In this document: in pieces, positions 30,806 to 40,912 of the stretch
Layout of the letters: the number at the start of each line of letters is the position of its first letter
How positions within the stretch are numbered: the stretch's first letter is position 1
NCBI GenBank assembly: GCA_021813385.1
Contig: JAKAKT010000085.1
Span: 1 to 47,019, forward strand
Direction: 5' to 3'
Length of the DNA: 47,019 nt
DNA from: Microcaldota archaeon
Lineage (GTDB): Archaea; Micrarchaeota; Micrarchaeia; Burarchaeales; JAKAKT01
Made by a program: the position numbers and the translations under genes
Notes under the pieces: model-generated
Database searches by the model: none
Told to the model about the DNA's origin: nothing
The model's input: the letters and a program-made list of their open reading frames with translations, nothing else

Positions 30806-32206
30806 ATGGCAAGCGAAGATAATCCTCCCCAGGCAGATGCTGCTGATGGCTCCACGGACCCAAGAGCAGAACCCGAGCCGGCTCCGAGCAAAACTGACCC
30901 AAAGCAAGCGGATCCGACCCCGAGGATTGTGGCCGGTTCGATAAACATAAAAGCTCTCGAGCAAGCCCTAACAATACCAGATGCGAAAGAAAGGCTCGAC
31001 AAGATTCTCGAAATCGCGCTTGCCGCAACACCAAACGACTCTACTTCGCCGACACTGCCGCGCGAGCAAATAATGGGAGTCATCAAGGGCCCGGCGAGGG
31101 AAATGGACAAAATCTGGGGGCAGTTAGCCGACCAGAGAGCTGGCATCAAAGACAAAGTTACTGAGTTCGCAACGCAGCACCACCAGTCGCTCAGCCGATA
31201 TACTGAGCTGGCTGTTCACGTATTCGGAAACGGGGTCCCCCCGAAAGAAGGGGCATCCGCTGAGCAACTAAAACTGAGCTTAAGCGTACCAGAGCCAAAA
31301 GCGCCCCCAATATCTATAGAAGAGCAGGCGAAGCGGAAATTCGCTGGCCAGATATTAACCTGGCATCTGGGCGATGTAATGTTTGCAAACGGGCTTAGCC
31401 TAAGTCCCCTCACTCAAAACGAAAAAATACCGCTCATACAGGCTGCAGTCGATGTCTCGATGCACGCTCTCCATCCCAAATTGCCCGAGAGGATACTATT
31501 CCAATCCCCGATGAATCTAGGGTTTAGGTTGAACAGCATTCTCAAGCTCGTCAGGAACAACCCCGGGATTTTCGAGAATTCTGAAGCTGGGAATGGGCTA
31601 ATCCATCAACTGGAGAAGGTGAGGAGGAGGGACCTCTATTTGGCATCACTTGGGGACAATAATGTGCTTGATGTAGCAGATACCACAACTCTCAATATAT
31701 TGGCAGAGATTGGAGGACCCAACGCAGTCCGCCTGAGCGCCGAGATAGTGGGCCGGAACCCAAGCGAAGAAATCAAAACAGTCGCAATAGACACACTTGG
31801 GAAAATCGGGCACGCCGACCCGAGAACTGCCGTATTGGCAATAAAGCAGGCTGGAAAAGGCATAACAAAACTCGAGGGCAATGTTAGCCAAGCTCTCGAT
31901 AGGATAGCGGAATCCTGCGCGGCTGGATGCAATGTCACTTTTACTGACTTTTCAGCGCTCTGGGAAGTAATCAACCCAATCCTCAGGGCCGACGGAATTG
32001 GTTCCATCACAAGAAATACTACAATTCACGACGCAGCTTCGAAAACATTGCCAAAAGGAACAGACGATTTGGCCCGAATAGCAATAGGTATGATGAAACC
32101 GCGCCACCCCATACAAACAAGGGCAGGGGCGAAGGTTCTCGCGACATTGCAGCGCACGGGGATGAGAAGCATCGGGAACACCACGATGGTCATCAAGCAA
32201 ATCTGA
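30806..32206 (+). CDS. Helical-repeat paralogue 1
   Basis: A 466-residue soluble protein of unknown family, first of four related genes. The N-terminus (1-50) is acidic and Pro-rich. Helical repeats follow, with ILKLVRNNPGIF, TLGKIGHADPRTAVLAI, FSALWEVINPILRADGIG and IAIGMMKPRHPIQTRAG. The GxIGHxxxxxA...A and MKPRHPIxxR pieces recur in the next three genes. HEAT-like alpha solenoid is my reading, which usually means a protein-binding scaffold. ATG 30806 is preceded by AGGTGG (30795-30800) and a TATA box at about 30744-30755. No signal peptide or membrane segment is seen. Confidence 0.75.
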   Translation: MASEDNPPQADAADGSTDPRAEPEPAPSKTDPKQADPTPRIVAGSINIKALEQALTIPDAKERLDKILEIALAATPNDSTSPTLPREQIMGVIKGPAREMDKIWGQLADQRAGIKDKVTEFATQHHQSLSRYTELAVHVFGNGVPPKEGASAEQLKLSLSVPEPKAPPISIEEQAKRKFAGQILTWHLGDVMFANGLSLSPLTQNEKIPLIQAAVDVSMHALHPKLPERILFQSPMNLGFRLNSILKLVRNNPGIFENSEAGNGLIHQLEKVRRRDLYLASLGDNNVLDVADTTTLNILAEIGGPNAVRLSAEIVGRNPSEEIKTVAIDTLGKIGHADPRTAVLAIKQAGKGITKLEGNVSQALDRIAESCAAGCNVTFTDFSALWEVINPILRADGIGSITRNTTIHDAASKTLPKGTDDLARIAIGMMKPRHPIQTRAGAKVLATLQRTGMRSIGNTTMVIKQI

Positions 32207-32239
32207 ATATCGGGTGCGTGTTAGAATGGAGGCGATTTG

Positions 32240-33328
32240 ATGGCAGAAGTACATGGCGGCGGAAGCGCGGGCGTAGTGGGTGCGATGCGACTAGCAGCGG
32301 CTGAAACCCAACAGCCACAACAGCGAAGACCCTACTTAATCGCATTGGAGGCAGCTGTCAGTTCAAATTCAGTCGAAAGGATACTGGATGCCATAGATAA
32401 GGCGGTTCCAGAAGAAACACTTGGGTCAAAGTCCCTGAATGACAGGAGGAGTTCCGTTTTTGACTTTCTAATCTCCGAATTCTCCCGCGTCATAGAAAAA
32501 AAGGACAACGAAGTTGTTTCGAGAGCAATCGTGAAGCTTGTTAGCGACGAAAGAGCTGCGCAAGACTTTGTCATTTCCGCTTTTTGTGCGCTGCTCCACA
32601 AATACAATCCAACAACTGCGCCCAAGAGGCTCGAAACTGCAACCGGAGCGTTAAAGGCAATACGGGAAACCAAACGGGGCAACGAGCCATTTCACACGTC
32701 CTTGCGAGCCGCCGTTTACTCTTACCACGTAGAATCCATTGTGAAAGACTTAATAGGCCCAAACGATGCGCGCTACCCGAAACTGGCAGAATTCGTCACA
32801 GAACTCGGAGGCTCGCAGGGAGTTTGGATACTGGCATCATTCATCGAGAAAAACTGCGCGGTGCTCGAGTCGGTCACAGGCCTCGGCAGGATAGGCCATT
32901 ACGACATAGAGACAGCAGCCATCGCCCTGCACACGGCGAGCACAAAGCTCCCCCGCGATGCGGACACCCCCTCAAGGGAAGGTCACGATGTTTTCGAGGC
33001 ACTGAGAGCTGCATTCGAGAATTTGACCACAACGATTTCGCCAGGTCGCTCATTTGAAAGCAACCGGGCACTGTGGAAGGCTTTGGAACCGCACCTCTCT
33101 TATGCGGGGATGGGCTGGTTTGCGAGGCAGAGGATAAAAAGCCTGATAACCGGAGGCAATGACAAGAGCACGGACAGTTTCGTTCGGGATGCGATTGCCT
33201 TGATGAAGCCGAACAGCAGGCGCAATGCCACTTTGGTGACAGCCCTTGCCCAAGTTCCGAGATTAAAAATTACTCCAAGGCCGGCAGTAATCGCACAAGG
33301 AACCAGGCCGGCAGCCCAAAGAGCTTAA
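32240..33328 (+). CDS. Helical-repeat paralogue 2
   Basis: A 362-residue paralogue of the preceding protein. Shared pieces are VTGLGRIGHYDIETAAIAL, NRALWKALEPHLSYAGMGW and AIALMKPNSRRNATL, in the same order as in paralogue 1. The N-terminus differs, with a short Gly-rich and Gln-rich lead, so paralogues diverge mainly at that end. ATG 32240 follows GGAGG with good spacing (an in-frame TTG lies just before). It is cytoplasmic by absence of signals. Gap to the previous gene is 33 bp, fitting one operon. Function is unknown. Confidence 0.75.
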   Translation: MAEVHGGGSAGVVGAMRLAAAETQQPQQRRPYLIALEAAVSSNSVERILDAIDKAVPEETLGSKSLNDRRSSVFDFLISEFSRVIEKKDNEVVSRAIVKLVSDERAAQDFVISAFCALLHKYNPTTAPKRLETATGALKAIRETKRGNEPFHTSLRAAVYSYHVESIVKDLIGPNDARYPKLAEFVTELGGSQGVWILASFIEKNCAVLESVTGLGRIGHYDIETAAIALHTASTKLPRDADTPSREGHDVFEALRAAFENLTTTISPGRSFESNRALWKALEPHLSYAGMGWFARQRIKSLITGGNDKSTDSFVRDAIALMKPNSRRNATLVTALAQVPRLKITPRPAVIAQGTRPAAQRA

Positions 33329-33338
33329 GGTGATTTCA

Positions 33339-34433
33339 TTGGGAGATTGTGAAGGTGGCGGCAGCGGAGACACAGGAACAACTGAACACGATTCTGACAT
33401 GTTTCTGCAGATGAATTCAAGACGGTATTTCATTAATTCCCTGCCCCCAGCCCAACGGCATGCTGCAACAGTTGAAATCTTTCTCAACTATGTCCCAGGG
33501 GGCCAGCAAGCCAAGGACAAGCCTTTAGGGGAAAAAGAGGCAATCGTTTTCCGCGGCCTTCTCGGGTTCATTAATGATGCAGCTAGCCAAAACATCGTTC
33601 AAATGCTTTTAGACTCGCTCGTGGAAGTCGCAGGCACAAACTTCATATCCCGAGTCGAAGCTGACTACTATGGGTCCATCAACCTTTTCCTCTCCCTGCT
33701 CCCTCTCCCTGGTGACGAGCACGGGTTCGCCAGAATCGATGCGGCGATGCAGATTTTCGAAAACAATCCCAAGCTTTTCAACCGGGCGTCGTTCGCATCC
33801 CTACTCGAACACAGGCTAGCTTCTTTCGATTCAATGCAAGGCACTGACGATTTTTGGGCAAAGGCAGCCAAGTTTCTCAGTCAATCGGATTCCCGGGATG
33901 CCGTCGAGACCCTGGCAAAGCTCATCCGCAATGACCGGGCAGTCCCGCAGGCAGTCGAAGCTCTTGGCGAAATCGGCCACAATCACCCGGAGGTCGCGGC
34001 ATTTGCGCTCAACACCGTTCTCGCGAGCATGTCCCGCTCGGCATCCAACCCGGACCATGACGACCACTCCCTTTACCTAAAGGCAAACGCGGCCCTGGAC
34101 AAGATAGCTGACCGCATGGTCGAGAATTGTGATTTCTATGTGACCGACAACAGCTCGACTACATTCTCGAGCGTCCTTGGCAGTGCTTTGAAGCAGTTGG
34201 GAGTCCAAGGCCGGCCAGTTGCATGGCTAGCTGACACGATATCGGACCAAAACATCATCTCGCTCAAGGAGCTAGTGCGGGTCGAAATCAGGAAGCCGAG
34301 GCCCTGGCACCCACTCGAAAGCAGGGAAGCGAGGTCTTTCCTTGATGCGATGAAGAGAATGCAAGTTCCAACTCACCCAAACGTGAAACAGGCGTGCAGA
34401 TACGATGGCGCTAGGGCATTAGCGAGCAAGTGA
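33339..34433 (+). CDS. Helical-repeat paralogue 3
   Basis: A roughly 364-residue paralogue. It carries MQIFENNPKLFN (compare paralogue 1 RNNPGIF), VEALGEIGHNHPEVAAFAL and RKPRPWHPLESREAR, again in the family order. TTG 33339 is preferred because AAGGTGA lies just upstream with the same spacing as in the neighbouring genes; GTG 33330 is the alternative. The middle part has several helices with alternating Leu pattern. No catalytic motif is visible. Confidence 0.7.
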   Translation: MGDCEGGGSGDTGTTEHDSDMFLQMNSRRYFINSLPPAQRHAATVEIFLNYVPGGQQAKDKPLGEKEAIVFRGLLGFINDAASQNIVQMLLDSLVEVAGTNFISRVEADYYGSINLFLSLLPLPGDEHGFARIDAAMQIFENNPKLFNRASFASLLEHRLASFDSMQGTDDFWAKAAKFLSQSDSRDAVETLAKLIRNDRAVPQAVEALGEIGHNHPEVAAFALNTVLASMSRSASNPDHDDHSLYLKANAALDKIADRMVENCDFYVTDNSSTTFSSVLGSALKQLGVQGRPVAWLADTISDQNIISLKELVRVEIRKPRPWHPLESREARSFLDAMKRMQVPTHPNVKQACRYDGARALASK

Positions 34434-34473
34434 AGTTTCAAGGCGAATCTCAAAAAAAAAGACGGTGAAACAA

Positions 34474-35436
34474 ATGACGCAGGCAACAGAACGAATACCA
34501 CGCGGTGAAGTAAAATTCATGACCGGGGGGCTCAAGGCAGCCCTTCAGGTCGAAGAGAGCCAAAGGAAAAACGCGGTTCTCGAAGTTGTTTATGCCTCCT
34601 CGCCCGGAGCCAGGTTCCCTACCCCTCCAAGGAATTGGAAAAGGGACGTGATAGACGTCCTGCTGATTCAAATTATCCCAACCTCCGTGGACCGAAAGGA
34701 AAGAAGGCGAGCTGCAAGGGTACTCATAAAAATCGTGGGCAAGACAGATGACCAGGAAATCGTGAGGTTCTTGCTTGACCCGGGACCGGACAGGTGGGCT
34801 AACATCCAAACAGGCGAGGCAAGAGTCGAAGCGGCTTTAGGCATACTGAGAAACAACCCCGGCATTCTAAAAAAACCACTTGCAATAACGGCGATTCTCG
34901 AAGCAGCTGAAAAAACCTGCTGGGACCAGGAGTTCCAATCTTCCATCGGTGACATCGCAGACATCGCTGCCATGGCAAAAAGCGCCAGCCAGCGGGACCA
35001 CATGATTAGGCACATCAAGTCAGGCAATGCAGTTGCCCGGTCAGCAATCGCGCTATCCGAGTTCAACTACCCGGACATTGAAACTGCAATGCCCGCAATA
35101 GCCGCCCTCAACGAGCTGAGGGCTCAAGAGAAAGGCAATCCTGCGGGAAATGCCTGGCATTCAGTTGACAAAATAGTCACCTCCACAACCCAACGAGTCG
35201 CTTATTCGTCGAGCTTGGAACTCTTCGAGGCCATGGACTCAGTCCTGAGGGAACCGGACTCCGGCCTGGGTCAATGGGGCCGCAAACGGGTCAGGAGTTT
35301 GGTTATAGACAAAGGCATAACCGATACGCTGGTTTTGGCGCGAACGGCAGCGAAGTTTATCGGGCCAAAGCATCCGATTCGCGGCCCAAGGGCCGAAGCA
35401 GTCCTTCGTGCGACTCAAGCGATTGCTTTGCGATAA
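34474..35436 (+). CDS. Helical-repeat paralogue 4
   Basis: A roughly 320-residue paralogue and the last of the row. Shared pieces are LGILRNNPGILKK, EFNYPDIETAMPAIAAL, LFEAMDSVLREPDSGLGQW and FIGPKHPIRGPRAEAVL. ATG 34474 has GGTGA upstream; GTG 34465 is possible. The following CDC48 gene has its own TATA box, so the operon of four probably ends here. The IGH segment of the other three is less conserved (LSEFNYPDIE). Function is unknown. Confidence 0.75.
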   Translation: MTQATERIPRGEVKFMTGGLKAALQVEESQRKNAVLEVVYASSPGARFPTPPRNWKRDVIDVLLIQIIPTSVDRKERRRAARVLIKIVGKTDDQEIVRFLLDPGPDRWANIQTGEARVEAALGILRNNPGILKKPLAITAILEAAEKTCWDQEFQSSIGDIADIAAMAKSASQRDHMIRHIKSGNAVARSAIALSEFNYPDIETAMPAIAALNELRAQEKGNPAGNAWHSVDKIVTSTTQRVAYSSSLELFEAMDSVLREPDSGLGQWGRKRVRSLVIDKGITDTLVLARTAAKFIGPKHPIRGPRAEAVLRATQAIALR

Positions 35437-35465
35437 GGCACCCAGTTCCCGTGTTCTTCTTCCAT

Positions 35466-35477
35466 TATTTTTTATAC
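35466..35477 (+). promoter_or_regulatory. TATA box for CDC48-like gene
   Basis: TTTTTTATACTC at about 35466-35477 lies about 28 nt upstream of ATG 35501 and predicts a leaderless message separate from the upstream four-gene row. Confidence 0.55.
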
Positions 35478-35500
35478 TCTTCCTTAGAATACTCTAGCGA

Positions 35501-37624
35501 ATGCCTATCGAGCTGCGGGTGAAGGAGGCGATGCAGGCTGACGTAGGGTTCGCCATCGCCCGCGTCGACGCAGTTTCGATGCACAGGCTCGGGGCATACG
35601 ATGGGGACACTGTAATCATCGAGAAGGAAAAAAAGGCAATCGCCCGGGTCTGGCGCTCGCAGGGTGACGAGAAAGGGATAATCCGGCTGGACGGGATTCT
35701 GAGGTATAACGCCTCTGTCGGCCTTGATGATGTCGTCCGGGTCTCGAAAACAGACTGCTCCCCAGCAAAAGAGCTCCACCTCGCCCCGATGGAGGACCTC
35801 TCCTTCAAGCAGGACTTCAGGGAGTACCTCAAGGAACGCATTCTGAACATCCCGCTCCTTCCAAACAACAGCGTTGTTGTCGAGGTGATGGGCCGGGCCC
35901 TCCCGTTCATGCTCACCAGCTCTTCTCCGAAAGGGCCGGTCTATGCGACAAAAGAGACAATCGTCCAGCTCGCAACCAAGCCTCCGAAAAGCGTTTCGGA
36001 AGTCGGGATTCGGTACGAGGACATAGGGGGGCTCAAAGAAGAGGTTGACACCATCCGGGAAATGATTGAGGTCCCGCTGAAATATCCGGAAGTATTTAAG
36101 CGGCTTGGGATTTCCCCACCGAAAGGAATCCTGTTGCTTGGCCCGCCCGGATGTGGAAAGACCCTCCTCGCCAAGGCAGTTGCGAACGAAACCGAGGCTT
36201 CTTTCTTCACAATCAATGGTCCAGAAATAGTCGGAAGCCTTTACGGCCAGTCCGAGGAAAACATCCGAAAAATATTCAAGGAAGCCAAGGGAAGCTCCCC
36301 ATCCATCATATTCATCGATGAAATAGATGCAATCGCCCCGAAGCGCGAGGACACGAGCGGCGAAGTAGAGCGGAGAATGGTGTCACAACTGCTAATTGAA
36401 CTGGACGGGCTCGAGGCGAGAGGCGATGTGATTGTTCTCGCTGCTACAAACAGGCCAAATGGGCTCGACCCTGCCCTAAGGAGGCCGGGCAGGTTTGACC
36501 GCGAGATAGAAATCCGCACCCCGGACAACCAGGGGAGGAAGGAGATTTTCCAGATTCACACGCGGGGAATGCCGCTTTCCGGGGTCGAGCTGAATGACCT
36601 TGTCGGCGTAACCTATGGGTTCACAGGTGCCGACATCCGCGCGCTCTGCAGGGAAGCGGCGATGAGGGCCTTGAAGCGGATTCTTCCGGACATAAGGAAA
36701 GAAAAGGAAGGGACGCTTTCGAAGGAGCTTCTCGAGAAGCTATCCGTGACAAAAAATGATTTCCTCTCTGCCTTGAAAGCAGTCGAGCCGTCTGCGATAC
36801 GTGAAGTGGTCACGGAGGTCCCGAAGACTTCGTGGGAAGATGTCGGCGGCCTTGCGCAGGCCAAGCAGGAGCTAATAGAGGCAGTCGAGTGGCCGCTGTC
36901 GAATCCCGACATGTATGAAAAAATCGGGGTTTCCCCGCCGAAAGGAATTCTGCTTCTCGGTCCTCCTGGGTGCGGCAAGACTCTTCTCGCAAGAGCTGTC
37001 GCGAACGAATCAAAAGCCAACTTCATCTCGATAAAGGGCCCGGAGATAATCTCGAAATATGTTGGCGAGAGCGAGAAGTCGATTCGGGAGATTTTCAAGC
37101 GCGCAAGGCAAGCGTCACCAGCGATAATCTTTTTTGATGAAATCGATTCCATCGCCTCGATAAGGGGCTCGGGCTCGGACAGCCGGGCGACGGAACGCGT
37201 TGTCAACCAGCTCCTAGTCGAGATGGATGGATTGGAGGAGCTATACCAGTGCGTTGTGCTCGCAGCCACGAACAGGCCCGACCTCATAGATTCAAGCCTC
37301 CTGCGCCACGGCAGGTTCGATAAGATTCTGTTCGTCCCTGTGCCGGACAAGGAGACGAGGAAGGCGATATTCTCGATTCATACGGAAAAGATGCCCCTTG
37401 GGAAAGACGTCAGCCTCGAGAAGCTCATCGAGTCAACTGACGGCTACACGAGCGCAGACATTGCAGCGATATGCCGCGAAGCAGGGATGTTCAGCATAAG
37501 AGAAAGCAAAAAGAACAGGCAGGTCTTCAATAGGCATTTCGACCTTGCTTTCAAGAAGATACGCCCATCCCTCTCAAAGCAGGAGCTCGCTTCCTGGGAA
37601 ACAGTGAGGAAAAAATACGAGTAA
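35501..37624 (+). CDS. CDC48/VAT AAA+ ATPase
   Basis: A 707-residue double-ring AAA+ unfoldase. An N domain (about 1-180, starting [21 protein letters not shown]) precedes two ATPase modules. D1 has Walker A GPPGCGKT near 215 and Walker [16 protein letters not shown] near 270; D2 has GPPGCGKT near 488 and [15 protein letters not shown] near 544; second-region-of-homology stretches [19 protein letters not shown] and [19 protein letters not shown] are intact. It extracts and unfolds proteins, often for the proteasome. The C-terminus ends in KYE, with a penultimate Tyr reminiscent of the HbYX proteasome-docking tail though the preceding residue is Lys. Follows the four helical-repeat genes. Confidence 0.96.
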   Translation: MPIELRVKEAMQADVGFAIARVDAVSMHRLGAYDGDTVIIEKEKKAIARVWRSQGDEKGIIRLDGILRYNASVGLDDVVRVSKTDCSPAKELHLAPMEDLSFKQDFREYLKERILNIPLLPNNSVVVEVMGRALPFMLTSSSPKGPVYATKETIVQLATKPPKSVSEVGIRYEDIGGLKEEVDTIREMIEVPLKYPEVFKRLGISPPKGILLLGPPGCGKTLLAKAVANETEASFFTINGPEIVGSLYGQSEENIRKIFKEAKGSSPSIIFIDEIDAIAPKREDTSGEVERRMVSQLLIELDGLEARGDVIVLAATNRPNGLDPALRRPGRFDREIEIRTPDNQGRKEIFQIHTRGMPLSGVELNDLVGVTYGFTGADIRALCREAAMRALKRILPDIRKEKEGTLSKELLEKLSVTKNDFLSALKAVEPSAIREVVTEVPKTSWEDVGGLAQAKQELIEAVEWPLSNPDMYEKIGVSPPKGILLLGPPGCGKTLLARAVANESKANFISIKGPEIISKYVGESEKSIREIFKRARQASPAIIFFDEIDSIASIRGSGSDSRATERVVNQLLVEMDGLEELYQCVVLAATNRPDLIDSSLLRHGRFDKILFVPVPDKETRKAIFSIHTEKMPLGKDVSLEKLIESTDGYTSADIAAICREAGMFSIRESKKNRQVFNRHFDLAFKKIRPSLSKQELASWETVRKKYE

Positions 37625-37686
37625 GCAATCTCCGCATCGAGGCCATAATGCGAATATAAAAATAACCTTCCTTTCAAGAAGACTAT

Positions 37687-38130
37687 ATGGCCCGCCCAAT
37701 GAGCCGCGCGCAGATTTTCATTTTCGATGTCATAATAGCCACCACGGCTTTCCTTCTCCTGACATTTGCCATTGTCTCGCTCTCGAGGCAGGGCGCCCCG
37801 CCAGCAAGGCAAGAGGCATACATTGTCTGCCTCTCCGGCCTCGAAGCATTAAAGGAAAACAACACTCTTTCAGATGTTGCCAATGGCACAATGCCCGAGT
37901 CGCTCCTAAATACATCTCTTGGCAATCTCCCAACACGCTTCGGCTATGAACTGAACCTGACCACCTATTCGGTGTCAGGGGCCAAAGTCAAGGCATACTA
38001 CGGGCTAAGCGGCAATCTCACGGACGCGGAATTGAGGGGCGACCTCGTTTCAGTGTGGTCTTCTTTCGTCACTGACAATGCCACGCCATTAATGGGAAAG
38101 GCACGATTGAGGTGCTGGGTGGGGAAATGA
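37687..38130 (+). CDS. Pseudopilin-like secreted protein
   Basis: A 147-residue protein with a single N-terminal helix after a short basic start (RPMSRAQIFIFDVIIATTAFLLL), a layout seen in archaeal pilins and pseudopilins cleaved by a prepilin peptidase. The rest is Asn/Thr/Ser-rich with several N-x-S/T sites, consistent with an extracellular domain. Cysteine content is low. ATG 37687 is leaderless behind a TATA box (AATATAAAAATA near 37652-37662). It overlaps the next gene by 4 bp (ATGA). Confidence 0.78.
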   Translation: MARPMSRAQIFIFDVIIATTAFLLLTFAIVSLSRQGAPPARQEAYIVCLSGLEALKENNTLSDVANGTMPESLLNTSLGNLPTRFGYELNLTTYSVSGAKVKAYYGLSGNLTDAELRGDLVSVWSSFVTDNATPLMGKARLRCWVGK

Positions 38131-39824
38131 GCAAAGGACAAACATCAACCCAGATTCTTGCCTCAGCAACCATAGCGACGCTAATGCTCACCTTGGTGAT
38201 CTCTTATGCATCCACACTAAGGAACCTCTCAACTTTCGAGCCAAACCCAGTTCCTATGGCGCTCCGCCACATAAAATCCGACTTCGATTCCGATTACGGG
38301 ACCCTCTTCTGTGATGCCGGCATATGCATAAATTCAACGCATTCAAGTGATGCGTTTATAACATTCAAGCTAAACTACCACTCGGAATTCTTTTCAAATT
38401 TAACTAACTTCACCGGGAGCTATGCGAATCTGTTTAATTCGACTCGCTCGACCCTCCTCCCAGCAGGGTTGGACGCCCACCTGGCCTCAGGCTATTTGCT
38501 GCTCAGCGAGATGGCGACAGGCTCGAACTATTCGCTCTTCAACTTCACGACAGGAAACGTCAGCCTCAATTTCAATTCAAGCACAGTGACAGCATACTCC
38601 CTTCACTATAATTGCACAAATACCTCGAGTGTGTTATGGGCCCCCGACTTATACCCCCATCAGGGCATCGAGATAAGTTTTACCCTGCCAAACTATAACC
38701 AACCTCCAACAAACACTTCCAACGTGAGCCTATCTCCAGATGAAGACGGCAGCATCCGCTTTGATGGAACCTCGTATGTGGTCGAGACAGGAATCCCGAC
38801 TTCTTCAATGGGCCTTGACAACAAAGACCCGGTGGAATATGAGAATCGCACCTACCTGAGCTTCAACACATCAGTGATTCCGGATGACTCGACTATCCTC
38901 ATAGCCCACCTGTGGTTATACGTCGATTCCTATGATGTATCGCCAGGGACACATCCCGCCTGGATCGTGGATTACAAGATGGGCCCTAGCATCATAGGGA
39001 CAACATTGACAAGCGACGACTGGGGCGATCCAGGGTTTGTGTCCGCAGGCACCCTTGATTACAACCAAACAACCGGATGGAAGGATTTCATAGTCTCCTC
39101 GTCCCGTCACATAGACATCAATGTCACAGGGCAGACGGATTTCGAGCTTGTAGGTACCTGGGCCGGGTCAGTCCAGAACAACAAAAAGGCCCTCGTGTCT
39201 ATTCGCGAGACGGAATACGCAGGAACTTCGTTTGACCCTTACATCACCATTCAGTATGCGATTCCCGGGGGCCCGTCCATAAACCGCTCGCTCAACTTCA
39301 GCACAAGCTTCAACACCACTTGCGGTCAGACAAACATCTCGTTCATCATGGGAAATCTCTATTCGAACTTCAGCTACCAAAACGTCACTCTCAATGCGAC
39401 AATCCCAACGAACAGCACGGTCGGGGTATTCCCGCTATTCAACAAAACAACATTTTACGCCCCCCAAAGCGCGTTCTCTTCAATCTGCGCATCCGGGTCC
39501 GAGCCAGCCTATCCCTCCACAGCCACTTCGACGAAATACGGTTCCTTCCACGTTTCGGGCCAGACGATAAACATGGTGCTCGCCCAGCGCTCTGGCTCCT
39601 TCAACACGGCATATTTCGACACGAACGGGAACTGCAACTTCACGGATTCCACAGACGAATATTTCATAACAGCAGGCGAATGGGTCAGGCTCGAGGGCTA
39701 TGCTGCGAAGCTGGATTCAATAGCTTCGGATGGGGCGAATGCAACATTCACGTTCGCCTCCCTCAGCCTCGAGTCAACCCTCCTCAAAGCCCGTCTCGTC
39801 CAGCCCATTTATTTAAATAAGTGA
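38127..39824 (+). CDS. Large surface protein with pilin-like N-terminus and DNRLRE-like domain
   Basis: A 565-residue protein beginning with a basic lead and a hydrophobic helix (STQILASATIATLMLTLVIS). A long Asn/Ser/Thr-rich region with many N-x-S/T sequons follows. Around residues 210-380 a segment with RTYLSFNTSVIPDDSTILIAHLWLYV and WGDPGFVSAGTLD resembles a DNRLRE-type beta-sandwich domain common in surface adhesins. ATG 38127 overlaps the previous stop (ATGA), indicating translation coupling with the small pseudopilin. It probably forms or decorates an extracellular fibre. Confidence 0.8.
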   Translation: MSKGQTSTQILASATIATLMLTLVISYASTLRNLSTFEPNPVPMALRHIKSDFDSDYGTLFCDAGICINSTHSSDAFITFKLNYHSEFFSNLTNFTGSYANLFNSTRSTLLPAGLDAHLASGYLLLSEMATGSNYSLFNFTTGNVSLNFNSSTVTAYSLHYNCTNTSSVLWAPDLYPHQGIEISFTLPNYNQPPTNTSNVSLSPDEDGSIRFDGTSYVVETGIPTSSMGLDNKDPVEYENRTYLSFNTSVIPDDSTILIAHLWLYVDSYDVSPGTHPAWIVDYKMGPSIIGTTLTSDDWGDPGFVSAGTLDYNQTTGWKDFIVSSSRHIDINVTGQTDFELVGTWAGSVQNNKKALVSIRETEYAGTSFDPYITIQYAIPGGPSINRSLNFSTSFNTTCGQTNISFIMGNLYSNFSYQNVTLNATIPTNSTVGVFPLFNKTTFYAPQSAFSSICASGSEPAYPSTATSTKYGSFHVSGQTINMVLAQRSGSFNTAYFDTNGNCNFTDSTDEYFITAGEWVRLEGYAAKLDSIASDGANATFTFASLSLESTLLKARLVQPIYLNK

Positions 39825-39841
39825 CAAACGAAGGTAAGAAC

Positions 39842-40807
39842 ATGGTTTCAAAGGAGAAGCGAATCGAGCTCAAGGCTGTGAAAATCCTGTTGAAGCCCGA
39901 GAGCATCAGGATTCCGTATTTCCCAATTAAGTTCGAGCTTGCGGTCTCCCTTGCAAGGCCCTTGCGTTCATTCGCGCCAGCGCTCCTGTCCTCGAAAAGG
40001 GACTTCAAGCGCGACCTTGAGGAGGCGGACATGCATGTGGACCCGACAGATTACGCCTCAGTCGCTGCCCTTTGCGGCATCGTATACATGGCCCTCCTGT
40101 TTGCGGTCACAGTCTCGTTTTCGATGAACCCTCGGCTCGAGGAAATGTTCCCGGAGAGCAGCGAGACCCTCAAGTCGGTCCTGATGTCTGCGCCTTTCAT
40201 CATATCGCTCATAATGATGATGCAGGTCATGAATCTTCCGAGCAATAGGGCGAGGACGAAGGCAAAGGACGTCGAGAAGAACCTGCTGTATGCCCTACGG
40301 CACATGACGGTCCAGGTGCGTTCAGGCGCAACATTGTTCGAGGGGATGAAAAGCGTCGCTTTCAGCGATTATGGGAACATCTCGAAAGACATGGACACCG
40401 CAGTAAAGCAGATAGCCTCAGGCTTCCCGATAGCGAGCGCAATAGACAACCTCGCGATGAGGAATCGCTCCAAGAACTACAAGAAAATCCTATGGCAGCT
40501 CGAGAACGCGATTCGGACGGGCTCGGACATAGGCCAAGTGCTGATGGCCATGAGCGAGAATTATTTCGAGGAGCAGAAGATAGCGATTCAGAAGTTCGGG
40601 AAGGAACTGAACACCCTCACGATGATATTCCTCATAACGACGGTCATATTCCCTGTAATGGCCGTGATAGTGCTCGTGCTTACGGCGCTCATCCCGGTTC
40701 AGTCAATCCCATCCTCATTTTTGTTCGTGTTCCTGTTCATAGTGGCGTTCATGCAAATAATGATAATAGGTTACATAAAGGAGAAGCGTCCACCCGTGCA
40801 TTTCTGA
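39842..40807 (+). CDS. TadC/ArlJ-like platform protein 1
   Basis: A 321-residue membrane platform protein of the type II secretion F family. Transmembrane segments appear near residue 80 (IVYMALLFAVTVSFSM) and 118 (FIISLIMMM), then a cytoplasmic T2SSF domain with RHMTVQVRSGATLFEGM and AIRTGSDIGQVLMAM, then two closing helices (LITTVIFPVMAVIVLVL and SFLFVFLFIVAFMQI). It would work with the ATPase at 5.3-7.1 kb. ATG 39842 has GAAGGT upstream; a GTG at 39821 is possible. Confidence 0.88.
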   Translation: MVSKEKRIELKAVKILLKPESIRIPYFPIKFELAVSLARPLRSFAPALLSSKRDFKRDLEEADMHVDPTDYASVAALCGIVYMALLFAVTVSFSMNPRLEEMFPESSETLKSVLMSAPFIISLIMMMQVMNLPSNRARTKAKDVEKNLLYALRHMTVQVRSGATLFEGMKSVAFSDYGNISKDMDTAVKQIASGFPIASAIDNLAMRNRSKNYKKILWQLENAIRTGSDIGQVLMAMSENYFEEQKIAIQKFGKELNTLTMIFLITTVIFPVMAVIVLVLTALIPVQSIPSSFLFVFLFIVAFMQIMIIGYIKEKRPPVHF

Positions 40808-40816
40808 TGCCAGGGT

Positions 40817-40912
40817 CGTGCAGGCCCGGTAGCGGGCCTCAGCTGTTCCGAGCTTGCGCAGTCCGCTCCGAGAGGACCGGGCCCTCAAGAGAATGCCGCA
40901 ATCGGCATGGCT
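40817..40912 (+). other. Hairpin cluster between the two TadC-like genes
   Basis: A 151-bp gap interrupts an otherwise tight operon. It contains AGGCCCG/CGGGCCT (40822-40828/40833-40839, loop GTAG), GTCC/GGAC (40861-40864/40874-40877) and ATGCCG/CGGCAT (40893-40898/40903-40908, loop CAAT). GGCCCGG (40823-40829) can alternatively pair with CCGGGCC (40877-40883), excluding the first hairpin. It may tune expression of the downstream platform gene or act as an mRNA processing site. Confidence 0.45.
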
